From Streptomyces sp. A0958 (GTDB lineage Bacteria; Actinomycetota; Actinomycetes; Streptomycetales; Streptomycetaceae), in NCBI RefSeq assembly GCF_004795035.1, contig NZ_SSBK01000021.1:1-64000 (forward strand): a DNA stretch of 64,000 nucleotides, in the 5' to 3' direction. The notes beneath the pieces were generated by a model. It did no database searches, had not been told where the DNA came from, and saw only the letters and a program-made list of their open reading frames with translations. Below are positions 50,383-59,363 of this stretch, in pieces. The position numbers and the translations under genes were made by a program. The first letter of the stretch is position 1; each line of letters begins with the position of its first letter.

Positions 50383-51215
50383 TTGGGGGCTCCAGAAGAG
50401 TGGTGGGCGGTCCAGGGGTCGGTGACCTGCTTCGAGACGTGGACCCGCAGGTCCCATCCGAGGCGGTCGGAAATCGCGTCGAGCTGTGCCGCGGCCTGCT
50501 CGCACCAGGGCCACTCGGTGGCCCAGTGCGCGGCGTCGACCAGGCCGAGCGGCGAGTGCTGTGTGGCCTCGGAGGCCGGGTGGTGGCGCAGGTCGGCGGT
50601 GAGGAAGGCGTCCACCCCGGCGGCGCGCACCGCGTCGAAGAGGCTGTCGCCCGATCCGCCGCTCACCGCGACGGTACGCACGAGCGCGTCCGGGTCGCCG
50701 GCGAGGCGGATGCCCTGCGCGGTGGCGGGCAGCCGGGCGGCGGCGCGGGCCGCGAACGCGCCAAGGGTCTCGGGGTGGTCGAGCACGCAGATCCGGCCGA
50801 GTCCGCGGCGGCCCGCCGGGTCCGTCGGGTCCGGTACGAGGGGCCGCTCGACGCGCAGGTCGAGGGCGGCGGCCAGGGCGTCGGAGACACCGGGGTCGGC
50901 GGTGTCGGCGTTGGTGTGGGCCACGTGCAGCGCGATGCCCTGCTTGATCAGGGTGTGCACGACCCGGCCCTTGAACGTGCCGGCCGCGACCGTCGTCGTA
51001 CCGCGCAGATAGAGCGGGTGGTGCGTCACGATCAGATGCGCGCCCAGCCTCATCGCCTCGTCGGCGATCTCCTGGACGGGGTCGACGGCGAAGAGCACCC
51101 GGTGGACCTCGGCGTCCGGATCACCGCAGACGGTGCCGACCGCGTCCCATCCTTCGGCCCGCTCGGGCGGCCAGAGGGCGTCGAGCTCGGAGATGACATC
51201 AGACAGACGGGGCAC
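50379..51215 (-). CDS. Nif3-like dinuclear metal-centre protein
   Basis: This 278-residue protein carries the metal motif THHPLYLRG (H65, H66) with other ligands in HVAHTNAD and, near the C-terminus, HWATEWPW. The length is normal for the short bacterial form. GTP cyclohydrolase-like or nucleotidase activity has been reported for relatives, but its role is open. The GTG at 51215 lacks a clear ribosome-binding site, so the transcript may be leaderless. It is the first gene of a three-gene coupled operon. Confidence 0.9.
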   Translation of the reverse strand: MPRLSDVISELDALWPPERAEGWDAVGTVCGDPDAEVHRVLFAVDPVQEIADEAMRLGAHLIVTHHPLYLRGTTTVAAGTFKGRVVHTLIKQGIALHVAHTNADTADPGVSDALAAALDLRVERPLVPDPTDPAGRRGLGRICVLDHPETLGAFAARAAARLPATAQGIRLAGDPDALVRTVAVSGGSGDSLFDAVRAAGVDAFLTADLRHHPASEATQHSPLGLVDAAHWATEWPWCEQAAAQLDAISDRLGWDLRVHVSKQVTDPWTAHHSSGAPN

Positions 51216-51425
51216 GGAGGAAAGGCTACCTGCCCGCCGCGCCCCCGGGGGCCCCGGGAACGGACCGCCCGCCCGCGGCCCGGCAGCGGCCCCTCGCGAA
51301 GCACACCCACCCTCGGCCCCACAGCCGAATCCCGCCATCACCACCCTTATGTGTGAAGTGGGGGGTCTCGTGTTGTTCGGCTGGAAGTGCGAAAACTAGC
51401 TTCGGTTGCCGGAGGTGATGAGTCG

Positions 51426-52751
51426 ATGACTGCCTGTGCCATCGAGGACGGGACCGCGCTCGCGGAGGGGTCCACCGAAGGGGACGGCTCCGCCGAGGCG
51501 ACCGGAGCCGGTGGGTCGGCGGAGCCGGAGCCCGAGCCGGAGCCGAGCGGTCCAGTAGCGGCCGGCGCGGAGAGTGCCCCGGGGGAGGTCCCCGCGCCGG
51601 CCGCCCCTGCCGAAACGGTCCTGCCCGCCTTCACGCTCACCGCCGACGGTGCGTACGCCGCCCGGCTGACGGCCGCCGCGCCCGTCCCGGAGCCCGCGGA
51701 GGGCGGCGCGCCCGCCGACACCGCGTGGTTCGCCGAGCGCTGGACGCTCGACGGGCCGGAACCGTACGCCGTGCCGTTGCCCATGAACCAGCCCGAGGAG
51801 GCCGAGTCGCAGGTGCTGCCGCTCGCCGACGGGCGGGTGCTGATCCGGCGGCGGGTCGCGGAGCGGCACACCTTCTCGCTGCTCTACCCGACCGGGCCCG
51901 GCACCGGTGAGCTGATGCTGGGGGCCGTCCAGTGCGACGAGCTGACCCTGCTGCCACCCTCGCCGGACGGCGTCAGCGCGTACGCCCTCTCGGTCGGTGA
52001 GTACTCCACCGCTCTGTGGCGGGTGGCCGGCGGGGCGTCCGGGCCCGAGCACGTCGCGAATCTGCCGGGCCGCTGCTCCGGCGGGGTCTGGCTGGACCGG
52101 GCCGGAAGGCTGCTGGCCCTGGACCGGGAACCGGCCGGCGGCGGCCCGGTGAAGGCCGTCGCGGTGGACCTGGGGCGGGGCGCGGAGATGACTCCGCTGC
52201 TACAGATCACACCCGACAGCAACGACCGGTTGCTCCTCGCCGACCCCGACAGCGGGCTGCTGCTGATCCGCTCGGACGCGCCCGGACACGACCGGCTCGG
52301 CTGGGGCGTGCTCGGCAGCTGCCTGCCGGTGCGCTTCCCGGAGTGCCTGCGCCTGCCGGACTGCGCGGTGAAGCCGTTCGCCGTGCAGCCGGGCCAGATG
52401 CTGATGCCGGAGAGCTGCGCGGTCGCCCTGCGGATCGACGGGGCGGCGGGCAGCTGGGTCGGGGTGTGGCGTCCGGCGGGCCGCCGGCTGCACCAGCTCG
52501 CCGCGCCCGGGGGCTGGCTGGCGGGCAGCGGGGTCTGGTCCCGCGACGGGGTACTCAAACTGCCGTACGCGGACGGGGAGACGGCCTGCGCGGTGGCCCT
52601 GCTGGAGATGCCGGAGGAGGTGAAGCCGGCGGACGGCCCCGGCTGCGGCGAAAGCGGTACGCAACCTTCCGCGGCTCTGGCGCCTCCTCCTGTGTGTACG
52701 CCGGTTCCATTGGGGCAGGCGCCTCTCATGGGGCGTACGGCGCCTGACTAA
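51426..52751 (+). CDS. hypothetical protein with beta-propeller-like repeats
   Basis: This 441-residue soluble protein has an acidic N-terminal 70 residues (EPEPEPEPSGP). Repeated short strand modules follow, such as DGRVLIRRR, LAADGRV-like and DRLLLADPDSGLLLI, suggesting a propeller-like fold. The family is common in streptomycetes but unnamed. The ATG at 51426 follows GGAGGTG. The last 35 residues are disordered. It is monocistronic and may have a scaffold or binding role. Confidence 0.75.
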   Translation: MTACAIEDGTALAEGSTEGDGSAEATGAGGSAEPEPEPEPSGPVAAGAESAPGEVPAPAAPAETVLPAFTLTADGAYAARLTAAAPVPEPAEGGAPADTAWFAERWTLDGPEPYAVPLPMNQPEEAESQVLPLADGRVLIRRRVAERHTFSLLYPTGPGTGELMLGAVQCDELTLLPPSPDGVSAYALSVGEYSTALWRVAGGASGPEHVANLPGRCSGGVWLDRAGRLLALDREPAGGGPVKAVAVDLGRGAEMTPLLQITPDSNDRLLLADPDSGLLLIRSDAPGHDRLGWGVLGSCLPVRFPECLRLPDCAVKPFAVQPGQMLMPESCAVALRIDGAAGSWVGVWRPAGRRLHQLAAPGGWLAGSGVWSRDGVLKLPYADGETACAVALLEMPEEVKPADGPGCGESGTQPSAALAPPPVCTPVPLGQAPLMGRTAPD

Positions 52752-52873
52752 GCTTGGGCCGGGCTCACGCAACCGTGCTTCGCGGTCACCGACCGTGGCC
52801 TTTACCCGGATGGCGGTGGCGTGGCGCTCCGGACGACACACACGTAAGCGATCACAACGGGGTGACTTCCCAC

Positions 52874-53047
52874 ATGTCTGAAGCCCGCACCGACACGACC
52901 CAGACGCGCCTGCCGGGGGCGGACGCGCAATGGGCCGACGCCGGCGGCTCCGGAAAGCACCGAGGGGGTGTGGCGACGGACGACTCGGCGGCCCAGCCGG
53001 CCGGCCGTCACCGCCGTCCCGCGGAGGAAGGCAGCGCGGCGGCCTGA
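52874..53047 (+). CDS. small conserved disordered protein
   Basis: This 57-residue hydrophilic protein begins MSEARTDTTQTRLPGADAQW and ends in a basic and acidic tail. It lacks hydrophobic core and domain motifs and looks intrinsically disordered. It recurs in related genomes as I recall, which supports coding. It is followed by a strong hairpin. Confidence 0.65.
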   Translation: MSEARTDTTQTRLPGADAQWADAGGSGKHRGGVATDDSAAQPAGRHRRPAEEGSAAA

Positions 53048-53077
53048 CGGCTGCCCGCCAGGAGAACAACGGAGGGG

Positions 53078-53131
53078 AGAGGGGTGCCCCCGCAGCCGGC
53101 CACACGGTCCCGGTCGCGGGGGCACCCCTCT
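53078..53131. terminator. bidirectional terminator with 16-bp arms
   Basis: AGAGGGGTGCCCCCGC (53078-53093) pairs perfectly with GCGGGGGCACCCCTCT (53116-53131) around a 22-nt loop. It lies between a plus-strand gene and the convergent SDR gene. Confidence 0.85.
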
Positions 53132-53179
53132 GTTCGCATCGGGTCTGGTCGGATCGGGTCTGGTCGCGTCGGGCGCGGG

Positions 53180-54121
53180 TCAGCCGCGTTTGAGGCCGAG
53201 CACCTCGGCCGCCGCGAACGTCTCGTTCGCCGGGCGGTCCGCGTAGTACGGGGTCAGCAGCTCGTCCAGCTCATCGAAGGAGAACGCCTCCTTCGTCGCG
53301 TCGAACTTCGCGGCCACCCTGGGGCGTTCCACGACCGCGACCATCCCGCCGTGCACCACGAGCAGCTGCCCGTTGACGTTCGCCGCCGCCGGTGAGGCGA
53401 GATAGCCGACGAGCGGCGAGACGTGCTCGGGCGCGAGGGCGTCGAGCCGGCCGTCCCCCGGCTCCTCGAAGCCCGCGAAGACGTCCTCGGTCATCCGGGT
53501 CCTGGCGCGCGGGCAGATCGCGTTGGCGGTGACGCCGTACTTGGCCAGGGCGAGGGCCGTGGAGGTGGTCAGGCCGACGATGCCGCCCTTGGCCGCCGCG
53601 TAGTTGGGCTGGCCCGCCGACCCGGCGAGGAACGCCTCCGACGAGGTGTTCACGATCCGGCCGTAGACCGGGCCGCCGGCGGCCTTGGAGCGGGCGCGCC
53701 AGTGCGCGGCGGCGAAGTGCGTGGTGTTGTAGTGGCCCTTGAGGTGGACCCGTATCACCGAGTCCCACTCGTCCTCGCTCATCGAGAAGATCATCCGGTC
53801 GCGCAGGATGCCCGCGTTGTTGACGAGGACGTCGAGCCGCCCGTACGTCTCGACGGCCAGCTCCACCAGGGCGCGGGCCTGCTCGTGGTCGGAGACGTCA
53901 CCGAGGTGGGCGACGGCCCGGCCGCCGGCCGCCCGGATCTCCTCGGCGACCTCCTCGGCCGGGGCGGCCGACGCCTCGCCCGACCCGTCGCGGCCCGGTT
54001 GCCCGTAGTCGTTGACGACGACGGCGGCGCCGAGTCGCGCGAGTTCCAGCGCCTCGGCGCGTCCGAGGCCCCGCCCGGCGCCGGTGACGATCGCGGACAG
54101 TCCGTCCAGGGGAAGTGACAT
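53180..54121 (-). CDS. SDR, hydroxyacyl-CoA dehydrogenase-like (MFE-2 type)
   Basis: This 313-residue SDR has TGAGRGLG at 13-20, NNAG at 101-104 and the catalytic pair Y174/K178 in NYAAAKGGIVGL. After the usual SDR core comes an extra 50 residues (FDATKEAFSFDELDELLTPY) seen in peroxisomal multifunctional enzyme-type dehydrogenases. With the hydratase-2 gene two loci away it forms the split form of a beta-oxidation module. The ATG at 54121 begins MSLPLDG. It is likely in one transcript with the ADH and MaoC genes. Confidence 0.9.
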   Translation of the reverse strand: MSLPLDGLSAIVTGAGRGLGRAEALELARLGAAVVVNDYGQPGRDGSGEASAAPAEEVAEEIRAAGGRAVAHLGDVSDHEQARALVELAVETYGRLDVLVNNAGILRDRMIFSMSEDEWDSVIRVHLKGHYNTTHFAAAHWRARSKAAGGPVYGRIVNTSSEAFLAGSAGQPNYAAAKGGIVGLTTSTALALAKYGVTANAICPRARTRMTEDVFAGFEEPGDGRLDALAPEHVSPLVGYLASPAAANVNGQLLVVHGGMVAVVERPRVAAKFDATKEAFSFDELDELLTPYYADRPANETFAAAEVLGLKRG

Positions 54122-54171
54122 CGGTTCTCGGGGTCCTCTCGGGAGACAACGGGCGGCGGTGCGGGCGGGGT

Positions 54172-55248
54172 TCAGAGCTCGACGCAGGTACGCAGCGACT
54201 CGCCGGTCCGCATCTGGTCGAGGGCGTCGTTGATGCCGTCGAGCCGCACCCGGTGGGTGATCATCGAGGCGAGGTCGATGCGGCCGGCCCGCCAGAGCGC
54301 GATGGCCCGCTCGTAGGAGCGCAGCACGTCCCCTCCCCCGTACATGGAGGGCAGGATGCGCTTCTCGTCGAAGAACAGCTCGAACATGTTGACCTGGAAG
54401 TTGTCGTCCAGGGCGCCCGCGCCGACGATGCAGAGGGTGCCGCCGCGCCGGGTGTTCTCGTACGCGGTGCGGGCGGTGGCGGACTTGCCGACGACCTCGA
54501 AGACGTAGTCGAAGCCCTCGCCCGCGGTGATCCGCTGCCTGGCGTCGGCGAACTCGTCCGGTGAGACGGCCTCGGTGGCGCCGAACCGCAGCGCGGCCTC
54601 GCGCCGGGAGGCGACCGGGTCCACGGCGACGATCTGGGCGGCGCCCCGCACCCTGGCGCCCTGGACGGTGGAGATGCCGACGCCGCCGCAGCCGATCACG
54701 GCGACCGACGAACCGGCTTCCACCTGGGCGGTGTTGATGGCGGCGCCGAGGCCGGTGGTGACCCCGCAGCCGATCAGCGCGGCGATCTCGAACGGCACGT
54801 CGTCGGGGATCGGCACCGCGCAGCCCGCGCCGACGACGACCTCCTCGGTGAAGGTGCCGGTGCCCGCGAAGCCGAAGACGTCTCCGCCCGGGCGCTTGAA
54901 GTTGGGCGTGCCGGCGTTCATGAAGCCGGCCAGGCACAGCTGGGTCTGTCCGCGCTTGCAGGCGGGGCAGGTGCCGCAGGCGGGCAGCCAGCAGACCAGG
55001 ACCCGGTCGCCCGCGCTCAGCCCGCTCACCCCGTCCCCGACGTCGATGACCTCGCCGGCGCCCTCGTGGCCGGGGATGAAGGGGGCGGGCTGGGGCAGCA
55101 CCCCGCTCATCGCTGACACGTCGGAGTGGCACAAGCCCGTGGCCCGGATGCGGAGCCTGACCTTGCCCGGGCCGAAGCCCACGGCCTCGACGTCGTCGAG
55201 GACTTCGAGCTTGTCCTGGCCTATCTCGTGCAGTACGGCTGCGCGCAT
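54172..55248 (-). CDS. zinc-dependent alcohol dehydrogenase
   Basis: This 358-residue medium-chain dehydrogenase has a catalytic-zinc site in GLCHSDVSAMSG and GHEGAGEVIDVG. The four structural-zinc cysteines lie in CGTCPACKRGQTQLC. The NAD-binding stretch is SVAVIGCGGVGISTV. The GCGGVG form suggests NAD(H). It acts with the flanking SDR and MaoC genes in alcohol or acyl side-chain catabolism (inferred). The ATG at 55248 begins MRAAVLHEIGQ. Confidence 0.93.
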   Translation of the reverse strand: MRAAVLHEIGQDKLEVLDDVEAVGFGPGKVRLRIRATGLCHSDVSAMSGVLPQPAPFIPGHEGAGEVIDVGDGVSGLSAGDRVLVCWLPACGTCPACKRGQTQLCLAGFMNAGTPNFKRPGGDVFGFAGTGTFTEEVVVGAGCAVPIPDDVPFEIAALIGCGVTTGLGAAINTAQVEAGSSVAVIGCGGVGISTVQGARVRGAAQIVAVDPVASRREAALRFGATEAVSPDEFADARQRITAGEGFDYVFEVVGKSATARTAYENTRRGGTLCIVGAGALDDNFQVNMFELFFDEKRILPSMYGGGDVLRSYERAIALWRAGRIDLASMITHRVRLDGINDALDQMRTGESLRTCVEL

Positions 55249-55281
55249 GGTGCGGCTCCCCTCACGGGTCGTGGGTTGCGT

Positions 55282-56151
55282 TCAGGAGTGTTCGACGAAG
55301 GTGTCGCCGAGGACCACGGCGTCGTCGCGCTCCACGGCACTCACCTCCACCCGCACCTCGTGCTCGGCGGTCCACATCCGGATGCGAAGGGTCTCGCCGG
55401 GGAAGACCACTCCGGCGAACCGGGCGCGGTAGGCGCGGACGCGACTCGCGTCGCCGTCGAGCAGCGTGTCGGTGACGGCCTTGAGCGTCATGCCGTAGGT
55501 GCACAGTCCGTGCAGGATCGGCCGGTCGAAGCCGGCCCGTGCGGCGAACTCGGGGTCGGCGTGCAGCGGGTTCCAGTCCCCGGACAGCCGGTACAGCAGC
55601 GCCTGGTCGGGTCGGACGGGCCGCTCGACCACATGGCGGGGGGCGGTGGCCGGGCGGGCGGTGCGCCCGGACGGGCCGCGCTCGCCGCCGAAGCCGCCCT
55701 CGCCGCGTACGAAGATCTCGGAGTCGTTGGTCCACAGCGGGCCGTCGTCGTCCGCCGCCTCGGTCCGCAGCACCAGCACGGCCGCCTTGCCCTTGTCGTA
55801 CACGGCGGCGACCTTCGAGGTCTGTACGGCGTCGCCCTTCACGGGGATCGGCCGGTGCACGCGTACGCTCTGCCCGCCGTGCAGGACGGCGGCGAGGTCC
55901 ACGTCGATGCCGGGCGAGGCGAGCCCCGCCATGCCCGTACCCGCGCCCGCGACCGTGGCGAAGGAGGGCAGCACCTGGAGCCGGGACTCCAGCGTGTAGC
56001 GCAGCTCCCCGGGGTCCACGGCGGGGTCGGCCGAGCCGGGGCGGGCGCCCGCGCCGATGCCGAGGTGGTAGAGCTGGACGTCCTTGTGGTCCCATCCGAT
56101 CCGGCTGGTCCGGGGTTCGGCGGCGAGAGCTTTCTCGGCATCAATGGGCAT
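55282..56151 (-). CDS. 2-enoyl-CoA hydratase 2 (MaoC-like, double hot-dog)
   Basis: This 289-residue enzyme has two hot-dog halves. The hydratase-2 motif near residues 187-220 is YRLSGDWNPLHADPEF, with D192, N194 and H197, then GFDRPILHGLCTYG. Such enzymes hydrate trans-2-enoyl-CoA to (R)-3-hydroxyacyl-CoA. The next genes encode the matching alcohol-oxidising enzymes. The ATG at 56151 is followed by a basic segment. A KstR-like operator lies 106 bp upstream. Confidence 0.93.
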   Translation of the reverse strand: MPIDAEKALAAEPRTSRIGWDHKDVQLYHLGIGAGARPGSADPAVDPGELRYTLESRLQVLPSFATVAGAGTGMAGLASPGIDVDLAAVLHGGQSVRVHRPIPVKGDAVQTSKVAAVYDKGKAAVLVLRTEAADDDGPLWTNDSEIFVRGEGGFGGERGPSGRTARPATAPRHVVERPVRPDQALLYRLSGDWNPLHADPEFAARAGFDRPILHGLCTYGMTLKAVTDTLLDGDASRVRAYRARFAGVVFPGETLRIRMWTAEHEVRVEVSAVERDDAVVLGDTFVEHS

Positions 56152-56256
56152 GGGGAAGCTGCTCCTCGACTGCTCCTCGACGGTGGAAGACCTCGGCACG
56201 GCCGTCCGCACCGTCGGCCGCACCGAGGTCGTGCGGGGACCGGGACCGCGCCTGTT

Positions 56257-56272
56257 CTAGAACGCGTTCTAG
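56257..56272. promoter_or_regulatory. KstR-like palindrome upstream of maoC
   Basis: CTAGAACGCGTTCTAG is a perfect 16-bp palindrome whose inner 14 bp fit TnnAACnnGTTnnA, the motif of the steroid-catabolism repressor KstR in mycobacteria. This predicts control by a TetR/KstR-type repressor of the minus-strand catabolic genes. No kstR gene is in the window. Confidence 0.8.
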
Positions 56273-56371
56273 CCGGTTGCCCCCTTGTATAACGCAGCGC
56301 ACGGAAGTTGTGAAGAGTGCTGACGTCCCGTCAGTTCCCTTGGAGGGCATGCGTTCCGTCCGTGGCGGCAG

Positions 56372-56383
56372 TGACATTTGTCA
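56372..56383 (+). promoter_or_regulatory. TGACATTTGTCA palindrome ahead of the ABC/two-component operon
   Basis: TGACA and TGTCA arms around a TT centre lie 60 bp before the ABC ATPase start. Response regulators of the NarL/DesR type often bind similar short dyads. Autoregulation by the response regulator at 59.4 kb is inferred. Confidence 0.5.
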
Positions 56384-56443
56384 GTCCGGACCGCGTACAT
56401 GTGCCTCTGCCGCGACCTGCTCACGCTCCGTAATCTCGGAGAC

Positions 56444-57388
56444 ATGACGCAGACAAGGGACGACGAGGCCGCGGTGGTCTTCACCGGGGCGGTGAAGACC
56501 TTCGGGCGGGCCGGGCGGAGCGTACGGGCCGTCGACGGGATCGGACTGACGATCGGGCGCGGCGAGACCGTGGCCCTGCTCGGACGCAACGGGGCGGGCA
56601 AGTCCACCGCCATCTCGCTGCTGCTAGGGCTGGACGAGCCGGACACCGGGACCGTACGGGTCCTGGGCCGCTCCCCCGAGCAGGCGGTGCGGGCGGGACT
56701 GGTCGGCGCCATGCTCCAGGACGGGCGCCCGATCCCCCGGGTGACCGTGCGCGAGCTGGTCGCCTTCGTCGCCTCCACCTACCCGCGCCCGCTGCCGGTG
56801 GCCGAGGCGCTGGTCCTGGCCGGGGTGACGGAGTACGCGGACCGGCGCATCGACAAGCTCTCGGGCGGCCAGATCCAGCGCGTCCGGTTCGCCGTCGCGC
56901 TGGCCGGCAACCCCGAGCTGATCGTGCTGGACGAGCCGACCGCCGCCCTCGACGTGGAGGGGCGGCGCGCGTTCTGGGACTCGATGCGGGCCTACGCCCG
57001 GCGCGGCAACACCGTGCTCTTCTCCACCCACTACCTGGAGGAGGCCGACGAGAACGCCGACCGGATCGTCGTCATCGACCGGGGCCGGATCGTCGCGGAC
57101 GGCAGCGGCGAGACCATCAAGGGCTCGGCCGGCCGCAGCCAGGTCTCCTTCGACCTCGCGGGCCGCTCCACCGAGGGCCTGGAGCTGCTGCCCGGGGTCG
57201 CCACCGTGGAGGTGACCGGGGACCGCGCCCTGCTGCACACCGACGACTCGGACGCCACCGTCATGGAGCTGGCCCGGCTCGGCATGGTCCGCGGCCTCCA
57301 GGTCTCCCTGGCCACGCTGGAGACCGCCTTCCTCGCGCTCACCGAGTCCGGGGGCACCACGCTCAAGGACGAGAAGGAGACCGTCTGA
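56444..57388 (+). CDS. ABC-2 exporter ATP-binding protein
   Basis: This 314-residue ATPase has Walker A GRNGAGKST at 47-55, signature LSGGQIQR at about 139-146, Walker B LIVLDEPTAALD near 160-171 and switch STHYLEEAD. The C-terminal 80 residues are the extra domain of drug- and lantibiotic-type exporters. The ATG at 56444 is chosen because upstream in-frame starts lack any ribosome-binding site. Its stop overlaps the permease start (TGATG). It heads the ABC-kinase-regulator operon. Confidence 0.93.
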   Translation: MTQTRDDEAAVVFTGAVKTFGRAGRSVRAVDGIGLTIGRGETVALLGRNGAGKSTAISLLLGLDEPDTGTVRVLGRSPEQAVRAGLVGAMLQDGRPIPRVTVRELVAFVASTYPRPLPVAEALVLAGVTEYADRRIDKLSGGQIQRVRFAVALAGNPELIVLDEPTAALDVEGRRAFWDSMRAYARRGNTVLFSTHYLEEADENADRIVVIDRGRIVADGSGETIKGSAGRSQVSFDLAGRSTEGLELLPGVATVEVTGDRALLHTDDSDATVMELARLGMVRGLQVSLATLETAFLALTESGGTTLKDEKETV

Positions 57389-58110
57389 TGTTCCACTACA
57401 TCCTGCTGGAGACCCGCCGGACCCTGCGCGACGGCGCCTTCCTCGTCTTCGGCACGGGGATGCCGGTGCTGATGTACCTGATCTTCACCAACATCGGCTC
57501 CGACGACGGCGCCGACGGCTGGAAGACCGCCTCCATGGTCGGCATGGCCGCGTACGGGGCGCTCGGCTCGGCCATGTCGATCGGCACGGGTGTCGCCTCC
57601 GACAAGTCGCTGGGCTGGCTCCAGCAGTTGAGGATCACCCCGCTCTCCGCCTCGCAGGCGGTGGTGGGCCGGGCGGTCAGCGGTTCGGTGACCGTGCTGC
57701 CGGTGATCCTGACCGTGCTGCTGGCCGGCGCCCTGGTCAACGGGGTGCGGATGGCGGCCTGGCAGTGGGCGGTGCTGGTGCTGGTGCTGTGGGCCGGCGC
57801 GCTGCCCTTCACCCTGCTCGGCCTGGGCAACGGCTACCGGCTCACCCCGCAGGGCACCGGCGTCGTCAACGTCGCCTGCCTGATGGGCTTCGGGGTCGTC
57901 GGCGGGCTGTGGTTCCCGCTGGAGATGCTGCCCGAATGGCTGCGCTCGGTCGGCCGGTTCACCCCCGCCAACCGGTTCGCCGACCTCGGCTGGGCGACCA
58001 CCGACGGACACGCGCCGGGCGCGACGACACTGGGTGTGCTCGCCGCGTGGCTCCTGCTGTTCGGTGTGTACGCCCGGATCTCGTACCGTCGGTCCGCCAG
58101 GACCGTGTGA
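57388..58110 (+). CDS. ABC-2 type permease
   Basis: This 240-residue protein has six membrane spans and the ABC-2 family C-terminal pattern GGLWFPLEMLPEWLRSVGRF followed by TPANRF. It dimerises with the adjacent ATPase to form an exporter. The substrate is not predictable. It is followed within 12 bp by the histidine kinase, consistent with a sensor-linked resistance or lipid-export module. Confidence 0.9.
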   Translation: MFHYILLETRRTLRDGAFLVFGTGMPVLMYLIFTNIGSDDGADGWKTASMVGMAAYGALGSAMSIGTGVASDKSLGWLQQLRITPLSASQAVVGRAVSGSVTVLPVILTVLLAGALVNGVRMAAWQWAVLVLVLWAGALPFTLLGLGNGYRLTPQGTGVVNVACLMGFGVVGGLWFPLEMLPEWLRSVGRFTPANRFADLGWATTDGHAPGATTLGVLAAWLLLFGVYARISYRRSARTV

Positions 58111-58121
58111 CGGGAGCGAAC

Positions 58122-59363
58122 ATGCCACGGAACGCAAGACCATCACGCAGGGAGCGGCGCCGGCTGCGGAAGGAGGGCCGCCGCCCCGGCCCTCCGGGCC
58201 CGTACGCGCTGCTGCCCTGGCTGCTGATGGGCCTGGGCGCCTTCTCCAACCTCTTCCAGGGCGAGACCCCCAACCCGTGGGTCGGGGCTGTCGGCCTGCT
58301 CGCCTTCAACTCCCTTTACATCTCGGTGGTGTTCCGCGGCTTCGTCAAGGAGAGGCGCGAGAGCCCGGTGACGTACGTGCTGCTGGGCGGGCTGGCCGCG
58401 GTCACCTTCGCCCTGGCCATCGGCTACGGCGGCAGCTGGCTGCTGTTCTTCCCGCTGCTCTCGCTGGCCTGCGGTACGGTCCTGCGCCGCCGCCGGCTGA
58501 TGCTCGGGCTGCTCTGCCTCGCGGTCACCGCGTGCTGGATCGCCGTCTGGCGCGGGGACAGCGCCTCGACCCCGTGGACGCTGGGGTACGGGACGTTCAT
58601 CTCCGGGGCGGTGACGGCGGCGATCCTCACCCTGTCGGAGACCGTGATGGAGCTGCGCGACACCCGGCAGGAGCTGGCCCGTACCGCCGTCGAGCGGGAG
58701 CGGCTGCGGTTCTCCCGCGATCTGCACGACCTGCTGGGCCACACGCTCTCCGTCATCGTCGTGAAGTCGGAGGCCGCGCGCAGGCTCGCCCCGCGCGACA
58801 TGGACGCGGCGCTGTCCCAGGTCGCCGACATCGAGTCCGTCGGGCGCCAGGCGCTCACCGAGATCCGCGAGGCGGTGACCGGCTACCGCGAGGGCAGCCT
58901 CGCCACCGAGCTGGACCGGGCCAGGTCCGCGCTGACCGCCGCCGGGATCGAACCGGTCGTCCGGCGCTCGGGGCCGCCGCTCGCGCCGCAGACCGAGGCG
59001 CTGCTGGGCTGGGTGGTGCGGGAGGCCGTCACCAACGTCGTACGCCACTCCACCGCCGCCCGCTGCGTCTTCGAGCTCGGCGGCACCGGAGAGAGGGTCC
59101 GGTTGACGGTCACCGACGACGGCCGGGGCAGGCCCGAGGGGCCCACGCCGGCCCCGGGCATCGGCGGCACCGGGCTGAAGGGGCTCACCGAACGGCTCGC
59201 CGCGGCCGGCGGCTCCCTGGAGGCGGGCCCGGGCCCGGACGGCGGTTTCGTGGTCACCGCCGAACTCCCGGCGGACGCGAGCGACGGTGAGGACGGCGAC
59301 GGCGACGCGGCCCTGCCGGGTGCGGGGGCCGGCGCGGACAACTCGCCTACTCTGGGCCGGTGA
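58122..59363 (+). CDS. NarL-type sensor histidine kinase
   Basis: This 413-residue protein has a basic N-terminus, about five membrane spans (25-165), then HisKA_3 with the phosphoacceptor H202 in SRDLHDLLGHTLSVIVVKSE. The HATPase follows with WVVREAVTNVVRHS and GIGGTGLKGLTERL. There is no separate extracytoplasmic domain, so it likely senses membrane or transporter state, as in DesK-like kinases. The ATG at 58122 follows GGGAGCGAA; its GTGA overlap couples it to the response regulator. Confidence 0.93.
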   Translation: MPRNARPSRRERRRLRKEGRRPGPPGPYALLPWLLMGLGAFSNLFQGETPNPWVGAVGLLAFNSLYISVVFRGFVKERRESPVTYVLLGGLAAVTFALAIGYGGSWLLFFPLLSLACGTVLRRRRLMLGLLCLAVTACWIAVWRGDSASTPWTLGYGTFISGAVTAAILTLSETVMELRDTRQELARTAVERERLRFSRDLHDLLGHTLSVIVVKSEAARRLAPRDMDAALSQVADIESVGRQALTEIREAVTGYREGSLATELDRARSALTAAGIEPVVRRSGPPLAPQTEALLGWVVREAVTNVVRHSTAARCVFELGGTGERVRLTVTDDGRGRPEGPTPAPGIGGTGLKGLTERLAAAGGSLEAGPGPDGGFVVTAELPADASDGEDGDGDAALPGAGAGADNSPTLGR